Of a stretch of DNA of 64,000 nucleotides, positions 21,141 through 32,299 are shown one piece after another. This stretch comes from Monoplex corrugatus (taxonomy: Eukaryota > Mollusca > Gastropoda > Littorinimorpha > Ranellidae), in NCBI GenBank assembly GCA_030674185.1, contig JAPXFY010000013.1:51829067-51893066 (forward strand), in the 5' to 3' direction. A program made the translations under genes and the position numbers. Within the stretch, counting starts at the first letter, position 1. The number at the start of each line of letters is the position of its first letter. Below the pieces are notes generated by a model. That model did not search any database, had not been told where the DNA came from, and saw only the letters and a list, made by a program, of their open reading frames with translations.

Positions 21141-23109
21141 CGCTTGCCGGGCCACACAGGGGATGAAGTTGTTGATGGTTGGTCAGCAACGGTGGCGGTA
21201 ATCGCCAATCAAGCATCACGTTGCACCAACAAACATTTACCAAATTGCTGGCGGGCCGGCCCGGATCCTGTTTCCTCGCGCCAGCATTAACTAATAGAGA
21301 AAAGACACTTGGATATTCTCTTGGTTACCCTCCCTTTCCCCCGAGACCCCCGCACCCAGGCCAGGTCTCTTCACTGAGCAATTAGCTTAATCGATGCTTT
21401 TCGGTCTGTTTGGTCAGCTCCTCTATCTCCTTTTGAATGAGACTTCATTTAGATTGACCAGTGTCGTCTGTATGTTTGTGTGTCTGCGACCAAGTGCAGA
21501 TTGTATCATCTATTTTGTAAGATAAATATGAACTGGCTTGTCGATTTCATTATCAAATATAGACTTTGTCTACATTTATCTGATCGATTTCATTGTCAAA
21601 TATAGACTTTGTCCATTTTATTTAATTCAAAATCATTTTGTTAATCTATATTTATGGTGGATGTTTGGTGGATGTGCTGGGCAACGTGTAATTTTTGATC
21701 CAAAAGAAATTTTAAATGTCACATTATGAATGGGCGTGACCACATTGAAGTTTCTCTCCAGTCGTTTTTGCTCAATATGTGACATATGAATATCACATCC
21801 AACTGACTTACTGCCCATCATGCCACAGACCGTACAGCAGCAACGAAGATCCACCACTCATGTCTGTTTTGGACCAGCTTCCATGGTACCCCTGGTGTGT
21901 TTCACGACATTGAGATCTCCTCGTATTGTTTATCGCCAGGTGTTCTTGAGTTTTCCTCTCTTACATCTTCCTGGTGTCCAGTAAAGGGCATTCCAGGTGA
22001 TGTTGTCCTGCTGTCTCTAGAAGACATGCCCAATCTATTTATGTCACACTCCAAGAAAATCCCATAGACATCCTTTTGAAAGATCACAAAGACAAACTGT
22101 AAATATTGTTAACAGCCAACCTATAGGATACAGTGGCAGCAGCGGTCCTGGCAAATGATCTCAAGCTCATTTTCCTTTAAAGACATTTTGCATCACAACA
22201 ACAACAACAACGACGACGACGACGAAGAAGAAGAAGACGACGACGACAACAAAAAATAATGAATCAAACGGAAAAGAGGCCAGAAACGGTCAGTATTCAG
22301 AATGCCAAAGCCAGTAATAAACTCCGTGTTAGGAACATTTTCATTTTATTCTAACCCTCATTACTTTGCAAACTTAAAACTGAACATTGATTGGGAATCC
22401 TCAGAACTGAACGAAAAATGAAAAGTAAGGGTGATACACAGTTTGTGAATTGCAATCAACATTGTTTTACATCCCACATTAGCGTAAACAATTTAATATT
22501 TCAGAACATTCTACAATTTGGATTTCAGATGTTTAATAGTTCTCAGTACAAATCGGCAAAAGATGTCTTCTCTGAACATGTTGAAGCATATTTGTTCTTC
22601 GTGACAATCGACAAATCGTCACATAATTCCCTTGTGTTGGGAAATTGTCTTGCTTTGTAGTTTTATTAAATGTTGGATAAAAGGAGAACGTTAACATAGC
22701 CTGGTCATCCTGTTCATCATGGATTATTTTTACCTGTCATCAGTTTTATAAACGGGTTTGCCTGCTCCATTCTGCTTATTGCCACACGTGTGTCGTTTGG
22801 TTTTGTTTCGTTCAAGTGTTTTTCGTTAATAGATTTACTTTGTGGACGATTTCGCATGATTAAATACCTCATATCGACACGTCAGTGTACACACTCTCTG
22901 CGTGATCGACTGCTCTGTTGCTCTTCCAGATTTATCTCCAAATATCATGTAATGCTGGTTCATCTGAAAAGCAGTTCTTGCTGTTTCAATTTATTTGAAA
23001 AAAAACAAAACACGTTGTACCTGTTTGGTATATTAACTCATTTCAGCTTCCCTGATCCCCAAAAGGCAATTTATACTGTACTACATGACTGGAGAAGCCT
23101 TACCTTACG
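21141..23109. other. no recognised gene; candidate regulatory patch at 21,180-21,420
   Basis: 21,180-21,420 is more GC-rich and complex than its surroundings, with ACAAACATTTAC (forkhead-like) and GAGCAATTAGCTTAATCGAT (homeodomain-like). A 55-bp near-duplicate at 21,538-21,615 (GATTTCATTATCAAATATAG) and an (AAC/GAC/AAG)n run at 22,195-22,255 follow. Nothing coding recognised. Confidence 0.35.
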
Positions 23110-23345
23110 TGTAACATTTTAGTCCTCTTCTCCCACTGGACGAAGCAGCAGGGAAGTTTCAGTCTATTTCTCCTAATTTTTGTATTTGGTGTTTGCTCGT
23201 TTGTGATCTTACATTCACGCTTGACAAGGCCAGTTGGCCGAAAATTTGCGCCTGTCTTGTCTGGTTGTATTAAATTCGAGATCTGATTCTATTTTCGTGT
23301 TTTTTCTGGTTCCTGTGTGCTTGAACGCAGGCAGTCGCACTTGTT
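23110..23345 (+). repeat. dispersed repeat R2, longest plus-strand copy
   Basis: CCACTGGACGAAGCAGCAGG, GCTTGACAAGGCCAGTTGGC and TTTGCGCCTGTCTTGTCTGG match the minus copies at 27,925-28,130 and 31,455-31,650. GGCCAGTTGGCC is self-complementary. Confidence 0.75.
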
Positions 23346-23794
23346 TTGATTACATACGGTTTCTGTTTATATCAAAGATAAGTCGTGCCGTTCCACTTTT
23401 TTTTTAATTAAGATAATTGGCGATTCTTCTTTGTGTTTTGTTCGCCATCTGTATTTTCCTCCGTTCATTCTTCACTTGATTGCTGCTAAGGAAGAAATGG
23501 CATAACAGATATCACGCAGCAATTCTCAACTTCAGGCCTTCCAGATAAATTGCTATCCACGATCTGTTGGCCGCTCCCAGCTTCGGACACCCATTATGAT
23601 AAACGCTGACAGACAAAAGAGAAGAAGAAAAAAAAAATATAGACATTTACATGTGTAAAAATTCCTATCAGCTTATGACTTGGTACAATCAGTATGATCT
23701 TAATATTCCCAAAAGTTGTCAATCGCATGCTGTGTACGATGACATAATATATTGTCCATTGCCAACAGTAGTAGAAGGACTCCGTCAGTCGGCG
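23346..23794. other. no recognised feature
   Basis: Unique-looking AT-rich sequence. Confidence 0.35.
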
Positions 23795-24250
23795 TCAACT
23801 ATGGATGATGCGCCCTAGTGTTGTGTCGAGTCCAGTTGACGCCTCTGGAGCAGCGTCGGCTGTGGTTGGTAAGGCCGATACGGGAAAGGCAAGTCTCCTG
23901 TGACATTGGATGCATGTGTGGACGCTGGCCATGGGATTGCCTTCACAGGAGCTTACTTTCCGCCTGACTCTCTTTTCCTCAACTAAGGTCTGGATCCTCT
24001 TTTCCCCCGACCTGAGTTGTTTCTGGAGCACACTGCGCCATCTGTCGATGTCAGCTGCTGTGTCTTCCCAGCTGTCTGTGTTATTTCCCGAGCTTTCATA
24101 TCGCGCTTGCAGACGTCTTTGTATCGAAACTGGGTGTGGCCAACAGATCTCTTGCCGGAGACTAGTTCACTGCAAAGGATATCCTTTGGGATACGGCCAT
24201 TTTCCATCCCGTGCACATGGCCAAGTCTGCGCAGTCTGCGTATTGCCAAT
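23795..24250 (-). mobile_element. LINE family A C-terminal fragment
   Basis: Minus strand: IRRLRRLGHVHGMENGRIPKDI, FRYKDVCKRDMKAREI, then a frame step, EEKRVRRKVSSCEGNP and a degraded finger HTCIQCHRRL. It is collinear with 50,935-51,270. Confidence 0.85.
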
Positions 24251-25029
24251 AGAATAAAAACAAATTCAGAGCTGTAAAAAATACTGGGGACAGTGAGGAG
24301 CAATGGACAAATTTGAAAACCTCAATAAATGAAGCTTATGAAGAAACCCCTAGAGTTGAAAGAAGAGCCCCCCCCCCCCCTCCTCCTCACCCCTTGTCTT
24401 CCTATTTTACGACGTGTTAACTTGATATCGTTCCTATTTTGTTAACGTGTCTACACGTTGTATTGATGCCTTTTTGTTTTGTTTTTGTTTTGTTGTTGTT
24501 GTTGTGTGTGTGTGCTTGTGCGCACGTGCGTACGTGCGTGCATGCTTTCGTACTCAGTTGAAGACGTGAAGGTCGAAACGAGGTGGTGTTTTTGCCTAAT
24601 TCCGTATTGGTGTGGACAGTGTTTTTCACACCTATTTAACATATCGGACACATATTTCAAAGATGTTTACCTCTATCATTGGTGGTCCAAATGCCATACC
24701 ATATGTATTTTCACCTTATACGCCTGAAACTGTGCAGTTATATTCAGCCTTCATGACTCAAGACATTTTGAAGTGAATGTTTTCACATTTTGTATCTCAG
24801 CTCTTTGTTGCCATGGATATCACGTGACGGCGAACATCGCTGCTGGTATTGGCTATTAATCTGACCACCCAGCGGAAAAAAATGAAATAACCTCCCCGTT
24901 TACGAATTATTTCATCGCTGTTTTTCCCGTTCTTGCTTATTTTTTTCTGTACAATATTATCAATGGGAGAGGGGGGGGGGGGGCGGAAAGCGAGTAAATC
25001 ATCGATATTAACAGCATTAGACTATAATG
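24251..25029. other. no recognised gene
   Basis: C-run at 24,370-24,380, TTG/TG-rich stretch at 24,475-24,515, otherwise unique-looking; G12 run at 24,972. Confidence 0.4.
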
Positions 25030-26015
25030 TGAAGCCGTAACAACATGTGTTCTTCTTCCTCTTCTCCTCCCTGAACTCCTTGAAGAGTAACTGGGCGCTG
25101 CACCAAAGAACTGTTCACCGCATTCCTTCAGCTCTTTCGGTTGTGTGCCAAAGCCTGGGTCTCTGTAAATGGTTTCATTCTCCATCCAGCAAGGTTGTCA
25201 GTCCATCGTTTGTCTGTCTTCCTCTCCGTCTCCCTTCCTCAGCAGGTCCCTGGAAGACCGACTAAGCAAGGTCATTGTATCTTGTTACAAAGCCTACCAA
25301 CGTAGTGTTCTTTCCTCAACTGATGTCAGCAATCTTCATATGGTCCAGTGTGCTGCCTGATGGTTTAGTGTTCTTGGTCATTGGTAATATGATCAATGTA
25401 TCTGATGTTTAATATCTTGCGATAACTCTCATTTCCATGGCTTGGGATCGCTTATCCAAATCTGGTATGAGGGTCCATATCTCACATGCATACAGTAAGA
25501 TGGAATATACTAGTGCACGTAAGAGCCTGATCTTGTGCTTCACAGAGATTTTCTTGTCCTTCCATACAGATTTCAGTCTGGACAATGTTGTTGTCTTTGT
25601 TGCCCTTGAAAGGATTTCTGGCTTGGATTCCTCATTGTTAATGATGGATTCCACGTACGTGGATTGTTGAACAGTTCCTAGTTTCAGTCCATGAACAGTT
25701 AGATCAGTAGTTAGGGCGGTATTGTGGCTAGCCATCACTTGGTCGTCTCAGCACTGATTTTCACGTCAGATCTTGTCGATGTTTCGTCAAGTCTTTTAAC
25801 AAGTTTAGCCAGTTCTTGCTCACCATCTACCAAGAGATCAATGTCATCTGCAAAGCGGAGGTTAGTGATGGTTCTTCCTCCAAAGGTGACCGTGTCAACA
25901 AGATCCTCAAGTGCGTTAGTCATGCCTTCCGGTAATATCATGCTGAAAAGTTTGGGAGACAGAAGGCAGCCCTGAATAACTCCAGCTGAAGTATGGAACT
26001 GTTTTCCAATAGCAC
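25030..26015 (-). mobile_element. LINE family B (RTE-like), 5'-truncated and decayed
   Basis: Minus-strand pieces in order: FHTSAGVIQGCLLSPKLFSM, VTFGGRTITNLRFADDIDLL (FADD kept), KRLDETSTRSDVKISAETTK, ILSRATKTTTLSRLKSVWKD, SVKHKIRLLRALVYSILLYA then CEIWTLIPDLDKRSQAMEMR, and a degraded tail with KRWTDNLAGWRMKPFTETQA. Several stops and frame changes. The family name is my judgement from the FADDIDLL and ILLYACEIWTL blocks. Confidence 0.82.
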
Positions 26016-26089
26016 CCTGTTACGAAAACAAATGCTACTAACAACCTGTGCGACCGGTCAAATCGTGTTTGAACATAAAGATGACAGTT

Positions 26090-26577
26090 GTTGACCTTGT
26101 CAGTCTGACGTTAGTGTTGACGTTGTGTCTGACGTTAGCGTTGGCGTTCTCAGTCTGATGTTAGTGTTGATGCTGTCGGCCTGACGTTAGTGTCGACGTT
26201 GTCAGTCTGACGTTAGCGTTGACCCTGTCAGCCTGACGTTAGTGTCGAAGTTGTCAGTCTGATGTTAGTATTGACCTTGTCAGTGTTGGCGTTGTAAGTC
26301 TGACGTTAGCGTTGGCGTTGTCAGTCTGATGCTAGTGTTGAGGTTGTCAGTCTGATGTTAAGTGTTGAGGTTGACAGGCTGACGTTAGTGTTGACGTTGT
26401 CAGTCTGACGTTAGGTTGGCGCTGTCCGTCTGACGTCAGTGTTTATGTTGTCAGCCTGTAGACGTTATAGTAGTTGACGTTGTCAGTCTGACGTTAGTGT
26501 TGTTGACTGTCAGCCTGACGTTAGTGTTGACGCTGTCAGTCTGACGTTAGTGTTGACGCTGTCAGCCTGACGTAGGT
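26090..26577. repeat. degenerate ~24-30-bp minisatellite, about 20 copies
   Basis: Units around GTCAGTCTGACGTTAGTGTT then GACGTTGT with many substitutions. The array is old judging by variation. Confidence 0.9.
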
Positions 26578-26584
26578 TTCTAAT

Positions 26585-26655
26585 GGCCCGTTAGCTCAGT
26601 TACTTAAGCGCCATGCTGATAAAGCAGAGATCATGGGTTCCAGCTTCGCACGCAC
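26585..26655 (+). pseudogene. tRNA-Ile(GAT)-like sequence, degenerate
   Basis: GGCCCGTTAGCTCAGTTACT (A box), anticodon-loop-like CTGATAA and a damaged B box GGGTTCCAGCTTC. The 5' end equals the usual tRNA-Ile start, but the 3' acceptor strand (GCACGCAC) pairs poorly and the anticodon stem is broken. A relic or SINE head. Confidence 0.55.
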
Positions 26656-26677
26656 TTTTTTGTTGTTGTTGCTGTTT

Positions 26678-26748
26678 TTAACCCTTTGACTCCTGCACCC
26701 TATCCACCAGCTTCCTGCAGGGAAAAAGGGTTAAGTTTTTGTGTTGCT
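26678..26748. mobile_element. MITE copy c (partial)
   Basis: TTAACCCTTTGACTCCTGCA..CCACCAGCTTCCTGCAGGG, then AAGGGTTAAGTTTTTG. The outer right half is missing. Confidence 0.75.
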
Positions 26749-26754
26749 TTACTT

Positions 26755-27300
26755 TACTTTTATTGTTGTTTAAAGCCCAGCCGACTGCGCAAAGCCATAT
26801 CAGGGCTATAACCGCTTCAAAACACAAAACTTCAACAGGAAAAAAAAAAGAAAATTAAGTACACATATCAATGCATTCGCGCACATAATCTAAGGACATG
26901 CCCCCGGCGTAGGACCATTCCATCCGATTTATCGCATAGGAAAGATTTAAAAAACACACCTGAATACAAATATAAGCATACATAAGGACACCAAATCACA
27001 TATAAAAACATGCATAAATTACCTAAAATTGCTTCCGCATATCTCACCTCCTTAGAGCCAAAAATGCACCCAATACATGTAGGCCTACCCAATTATCAAT
27101 CCGAAGAAAAAGTACGTAAGACTTTTTCGAAAAAATATAGATGAAACGGACCATTAAGGCAGAAAATAAGTAGAAATGACAGAAAGCAAGGCAACAAGGC
27201 AGAAACAAAGAGAGTGACAGAAAAGAGGAAATTTCTAGCACAGAATTTCCAGAAGGTGGGGATACTATTTATCTGAAAGAGCCCCCTGCAACCCAACGGG
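26755..27300 (-). repeat. dispersed repeat R1, ~545 bp
   Basis: Collinear with 61,925-62,475. The 3' end on the minus strand is GCCATATCAGGG..CGGCTGGGCTTTAAACAACA. Ends with AGAGCCCCCTGCAACCCAAC at the 5' side. Confidence 0.75.
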
Positions 27301-27304
27301 GGAT

Positions 27305-27371
27305 TTTGTGTTGCTAGCATGGTTGACAATGCATGATGCTGGTGGACAGGGTGCGGGAGTCAAAGGGTTAA
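27305..27371. mobile_element. MITE copy d (right part only)
   Basis: TTGCTAGCATGGTTGACAAT, GATGCTGGTGGACAGGGTGC and GGGAGTCAAAGGGTTAA equal the outer right arm. Confidence 0.75.
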
Positions 27372-27560
27372 ATGACCCCCACAGCTTAGTGGTCAGAGTG
27401 TCATACTGTCCGCACGGGGTTTGTGTGTGGGAACGACCCTCGGATGGTCCACAGTTTTGTTCATTCTCACCCGGCAGCATTAACATTGGTCTTGTTCAGG
27501 CATCTTGACGCTCCAATCATTCTGGTGAATATCAGTGTTTCATTGGTCCCGTTCTCCTCC
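27365..27560 (-). repeat. SINE-like repeat, family S1, inverted copy
   Basis: The complement reads CAATGAAACACTGATATTCA, CCAGAATGATTGGAGCGTCA and ACCACTAAGCTGTGGGGGTC, aligned with 61,430-61,480. It lies between MITE copies d and e. Confidence 0.45.
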
Positions 27561-27565
27561 CCCAC

Positions 27566-27757
27566 TTAACCCTTCGATCCCGCACCCTGTTCACCAGCAT
27601 CCTGCATTGTCAACCATGCTAGCTAAACAAAAACTTAACTCCCGGACTCCCTCACCCTATCCACCAGCTTCCTGCAGAAAGCTGGTGGATAGGATGAGGG
27701 AGTCCGAGGGTTAAGTTTTGGCAAGTGGCGGATAGGATGCGGGAGTCAAAGGGTTAA
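27566..27757. mobile_element. MITE copy e (full length, 192 bp, TTAA ends)
   Basis: Begins TTAACCCTTCGATCCCGCAC and ends GGGAGTCAAAGGGTTAA. The interior has a nested palindrome around CAGCTTCCTGCAGAAAGCTG. The arms pair along nearly their whole length. Confidence 0.88.
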
Positions 27758-27924
27758 AGATCTTGCCAGCGCATACGATTTTATGAAGGATGGAGTTTGC
27801 CGAATAATTCCTGGCAGAGTTTGGTAGAACGCCTATTAAATTGCCGAAATACGATAACTTCCTCTTAAACAATCTCCAAACTCTGATGTCCATCAGTCTC
27901 TGAAAGCAAGCAGTAAATTTGTCA

Positions 27925-28130
27925 GCTTATTCAGGCAGGAACCAGAAAAAAAACACGAAAAAAGAATCAGAACGCGTATTTAATACAACAAGACAAGACA
28001 GGCGCATATTTTCGGCCAACTGGCCTTTGTCAAGCGTAAGATCACAAACAAACAAACATCAGATACAAAAATTAAGAGAGAAAGGCTGAAACTTCCCTGC
28101 TGCTCCGTCCAGTGTGAGAAAAGGAACTTA
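27925..28130 (-). repeat. dispersed repeat R2, minus copy
   Basis: GGAACCAGAAAAAAAACACG, ACAAGACAGGCGCATATTTT, GGCCAACTGGCCTTTGTCAA and GAAACTTCCCTGCTGCTCCG are the complement of 23,130-23,320. Confidence 0.75.
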
Positions 28131-29450
28131 ACATTTCCCTGTGGTGGTGCATTGTTTGCTTATTTTCAGCACAATTATAACATAAGTTTAGAATGCTTAC
28201 AAAAGCTTACTTGTCTGTTGTGAGAATCCGTGACCAGAGATTGTCACTTAGTAGAACATACAAACAATATTTTTGTGTGATCAATTGACTGTAATTATAC
28301 AATGTGTCAATAGCTGATGAATTCAAAAATGTATTCTTGTTTTGTCATTAACCAAGATACGAAAAATAAAAGACTTGAAGTCTGGATGGCAAAAATCGAG
28401 CACAAAAAGTTAATCCCTTTGATTCTACTTTCCACATGTTCAGACAAAGAATAAGCAACCTCACGAATGGTGGTAACATGGTGTAAATTTATATAGTTAT
28501 CTGTAGAATATGCTGGAATTGTAAACTAGAACTATACATTCAAAAAGACTTCGCTGGAACTTACCAATAACACTCTGTCGGAACTGTACAGTTCTGTAAC
28601 TGACCAATAACACTGTCGGAACTGTACAGTTCTGTAAAGCTTACCGTATCAAAAATCTATGAAACTGCCGGTATTAGCCATCTGAATCTGTCAACATCTA
28701 CGACAAATACCATGAATATCTGTAACATGAGGTAAAAGCGTGGCATGAATTGACCGGCCACCCTAAGAGATCAATCTGTTTTCGTGACACCAGACATTAG
28801 AACTGCATGTGTTATTTCAGCATAAATTCACAGTCACACAAATCGCTCCAACTCCTCCATTAAGCTAATGACGTTGCTGTAACTCCTGCCTCCCGATCGC
28901 TCTCCACAGACTGGCGCGGGCTGGCGGCAATTAAGGAAATTGGCAGCTGTTAATTAGAGCGTCCTAATGTGCCAGCAGCGCAGTGACTGGTGAAAACGTA
29001 GAGCAGGAAGTAAGACAACAGCTCCGCTATTTAATCTTGGTGTCGGCGCAGGAAGGGAGCTAATCTATCGTCAACTGTGAATTTTGTCGATGAATGGTGC
29101 TACAAATCACAATTTTGCTGCTTTGCTGGGTTTGTTGCTGCTGTTGTGGATGCTTCTGGCTATTAGACGGATTGCTTTTCCCAGCAGGCCACACGATGAT
29201 TATGCATGGCGTGGCGGTTAAATATCACGGTAGGCTTGTAGGCTTGTACTGGCCACAGTATTATACCGATTGTTTTGGCCGCAATCACAGCTGAGCCAGA
29301 AGAGTAAACAAGTAAACATCAAACAGACTTACAGGCGCCTGTAACGTATTGCTCACTTTGCGGGTATTGTGATAACTTTTCCTTCATTCTTCCTTGATGT
29401 AAAGTTAATAATCCGACAAATAGCGGGGGGAAAAAAGAAAGAAAGAAATC
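28131..29450. other. no recognised gene; candidate conserved noncoding patch at 28,850-29,060
   Basis: 28,560-28,640 holds a two-fold repeat of CGGAACTGTACAGTTCTGTA. 28,850-29,060 is GC-richer and complex, with GGCAATTAAGGAAATTGGCA then GCTGTTAATTAGAGCG (homeodomain-like sites around a CAGCTG E-box). No coding signal. Confidence 0.35.
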
Positions 29451-29945
29451 CGGCCATTTTTTTTTTTTTTTTTTTTGTCAGTCCTCCAAGTGATTGCTTG
29501 GATTGTTTCATGATAATTCCCAGAAAAAGAAGGGGGGGGGGGGGGGAAAGAAGAGTGATGGTGCAGCCATATGGCGTTCACAAAAAAGTAGCCCGCATAT
29601 CAAATGTCTTCTGTCTGTTCTTGTGTCTGTCTGCTTGTGCGGTCTTGGATGATATTGCAGGGAGACAGGTGACGGTCATCAGCAAGGTGGAAGGCGTACA
29701 GATAAGAAATGCTATGTGACGTCAAAGTCTCCTTCATACTGTCGATTATAGAGATTAACTTTCAAACAATAAGATGCGTGACCTCCATTTGTCAGCCAGC
29801 ACGATAACGTTATTGTCTCCATCATCCTAGCTCCTCCATTTCATCCTCCACCTCTGATATTACACACACACACATGTGTACATATAATACATATACATAT
29901 ATAACACACATATATACATATCTATGTATGTATGCATGTATGTCA

Positions 29946-30008
<63 letters not shown>

Positions 30009-30124
30009 AAATAAACGACCTCCACCACCACGACATTTCCCCACCATTTTCCTTTTTAACATCCCATCCCTCCAATTGTCTTTTCCCATTTCTTTAAATT
30101 TCTTTGACCTTTGAATCAGGGGAA
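29451..30124. other. simple repeats, no gene
   Basis: T18 at 29,458-29,476, G-rich run at 29,531-29,545, a weak dispersed-element match at 29,610-29,750, TA/CA-rich 29,863-29,940 and pure (CA)n 29,949-30,003. Confidence 0.7.
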
Positions 30125-31440
30125 AAACAAACAAACGAAATGTTTCATTCCACGTTGTACAAGCCCGCCCAGTGTTGCTTTTAAGATAGTACCAGTAATT
30201 GTCTGACTGGTGATGGCTTTCTTGTTTTCCTTTCATGGTAGATTTTCAGCAACTGCCTCTGATTATTAAGACTGTCAGTGGTATCATGACTGAGATTTTA
30301 TTCGTGAAAGTGTGATTTTAAGTGCCTAAGGACTTCGGACTTTCTAATATGCAGAATTCCTTGTTGTAGTGGCTTTACTTGAAGTTTTTGGCAGTTCATT
30401 TTCCGGGATAGCAGATCCATGTGAGATGTTATTGATCGATACTACTCATTGCTTTGTGCCAGTCTGGGGTTCCTACTCTATTTTGCTCTTTTTTTTTTAA
30501 GTCAGTTCATCGACTCAGTCAGGATGAAGGCTTGACATTTATTTTCTGGTTTCATCGTCTAGTAAAACTAACCATTTTATAGTATGCGTGACTGCCTCAA
30601 TTTCCATTGTGAGACTGGATACAGTAATATTTTATGTAGCATTTTCTACATGTACGGCGTTTCCGCTCTGTTTGACAGTAAAGTCCCATTCAGATTTGTA
30701 ATTGGAGACTGAGCCACCCGTGTAGATGATAACATCATTGGGGCTGCGGTTTAACTGCAATGTGATTTCTGCTGCAGCTGTGCATTCTAGCCATTCGCTA
30801 CAGCGTTTCCTAGATGTTGTAGTGAGGCTTGATGAGTTTGTATCAGTCTGTGAAACGGTTTGGGTAATTTTCCCATACTTTTGTCCCTTTGAGCTCTGTC
30901 AGTTGATATCGTGCTAAATGGATTCTTCTGCGTTGGAGTCGATTGTATTTGGCTGTTTTGACCACACCATCAAGTGAATTTTCCGGGTTTTCCAATGCTC
31001 TGAAATACATCTTTAGTTATTCTATTTTATGTCTTGACTGTATTGAAGGAAGGTCAAGCAAGTATCGCATAATCGTCTAGTGGTGTCTTTTGTGGTTCAG
31101 AGGATCACTCTTATTGCTTCATTCTGTATTCTGTATAGTTTCAAAACATTATTCTGTGACAACGTTTATGATACCAATCCATAGCCGATTTCACACAGTG
31201 TTATGGCATGGTATAGCTGGGAGAGATGACTTAGCTTAATGTCTTTGGTTGCCATTGCTTTCAGGATTATCCGTTCGTTCGATGTTGGTTCCTCTGAACG
31301 TAACTGATGAAAGGTTCTTACTAGCCGCTTTGTTATCAAGAATGCAGAACAGTATCTGTCCTTTGGTAGGGTCGATCACGTATCCAGTTTCTTGGCATCA
31401 TTGCTCTAGTTGTTTAACTGTTCTTAAACTGAATCAAAGT
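30125..31440 (-). mobile_element. decayed Jockey-like LINE: reverse transcriptase tail plus RNase H
   Basis: Minus-strand frames give LEQ..CQETGYVIDPTKGQILFC, ILDNKAASKNLSSVTFRGTN, then a degraded thumb, then LQLNRSPNDVIIYTGGSVSN and KSEWDFTVKQ, the start of an RNase H domain of the IYTDGS type, then LTMEIEAVTHTIKWL and NQTNY-like C-terminal remnants. The first RNase H catalytic Asp is Gly here (YTGGS), and many stops are present. Pseudogenic. Confidence 0.72.
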
Positions 31441-31454
31441 GACTGCCAGATTTA

Positions 31455-31650
31455 AAGAAAATACGAACCAGAAAAAAAAAAAAAAAAGAAAAAAGAAAAA
31501 AAGAAAAAAAAAAAAAAAAAAAGAAAGAAATAGAACGCGTTTTTAACGTAACAAAACAAATCAGGCGCAAATTTTCAGCCAGCTGGTCTATGTCAAGCGC
31601 ACGCAAAAGACAATAACCAAACATATAAATTAAATGAATTATTGCACATA
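31455..31650 (-). repeat. dispersed repeat R2 with long A-rich tract, left arm of an inverted pair
   Basis: GAACCAG then about 60 bp of A/G, TAGAACGCGTTTTTAACG, GCGCAAATTTTCAGCCAGCT. Complement-oriented relative to the copy at 32,015-32,080. Confidence 0.7.
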
Positions 31651-31701
31651 ACTTAATACAAAAACAAACAAACAATAAAAACCAGTAGACAACTTCCCAA
31701 A

Positions 31702-31836
31702 GTAGCGTCCTGGCAGGAGAAAATGGCGGATCTGTGTATTTGTAATTCTTTATACTATAGAATACATTTGTCTCCCCTGTTTCTTAGTTACAAGTACACG
31801 CATCTGCCATTTTCTCCTGCCAGGACGCTATATTTG
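31702..31836. repeat. inverted repeat, ~34-bp arms
   Basis: TAGCGTCCTGGCAGGAGAAA then ATGGCGGATC (31,702-31,733) is answered by GATCTGCCAT-type sequence and TTTCTCCTGCCAGGACGCTA (31,800-31,832) with one or two mismatches. Loop about 65 bp. Confidence 0.85.
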
Positions 31837-31881
31837 GAAAGTTGTCTTCCTCCGCCCCTCTTTTTTTCTAAGTGTTGTGCA

Positions 31882-32005
31882 GCTTTTGTTGTTGTTGTTG
31901 TTGTTGGTGGTGGTGGTGTTTTATTTTGGTTTTTATTTTGTTTTGTTTTTTCCTTTATATTTAGCTTTTTCTTTCTTTTTTTTTTTTTTTTTTTTTTTTT
32001 TTTGG
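31882..32005. repeat. (GTT)n, (GGT)n and T-rich tract
   Basis: GTT run at 31,886-31,906, GGT run, then T23 ending at 32,003. Confidence 0.9.
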
Positions 32006-32014
32006 TAAACGTTT

Positions 32015-32080
32015 GACAAAGGCCAGTTGACCGAAAGTTTGCGCCTGTCTTGTTTTGTTGTATTAAATACAGAGTCAAAA
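32015..32080 (+). repeat. dispersed repeat R2, right arm of inverted pair
   Basis: TTGACAAAGGCCAGTTGACC, GAAAGTTTGCGCCTGTCTTG and TTGTATTAAATA. Confidence 0.7.
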
Positions 32081-32299
32081 TATACAAACAAACAAAATAG
32101 TTTTAAAAAGATAAAACAAATATTGAGTCCCTGAATCTTAGAACATAGTGTAAATATAACAAAAAATTAAACATGGAGAAAAACTCAGTTTCGCGCTGTC
32201 TTGCTCTCTCAGACACACAACAAGGTGCATGAACACGAACATATTCACACAATACAATACAATACAATACAATACAATACAATACAATATTTTATATAG

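Noticed and set aside
22391..23122. Two ORFs of 89 and 110 codons as possible host exons
   Set aside because: No domain, no good flanking splice sites and no codon pattern that distinguishes them from noncoding AT-rich sequence.
26585..26655. Functional tRNA-Ile gene
   Set aside because: Acceptor, anticodon and T arms do not pair properly. Kept only as a tRNA-like relic; the same holds for 15,085-15,164, 37,597-37,675 and 52,073-52,148.
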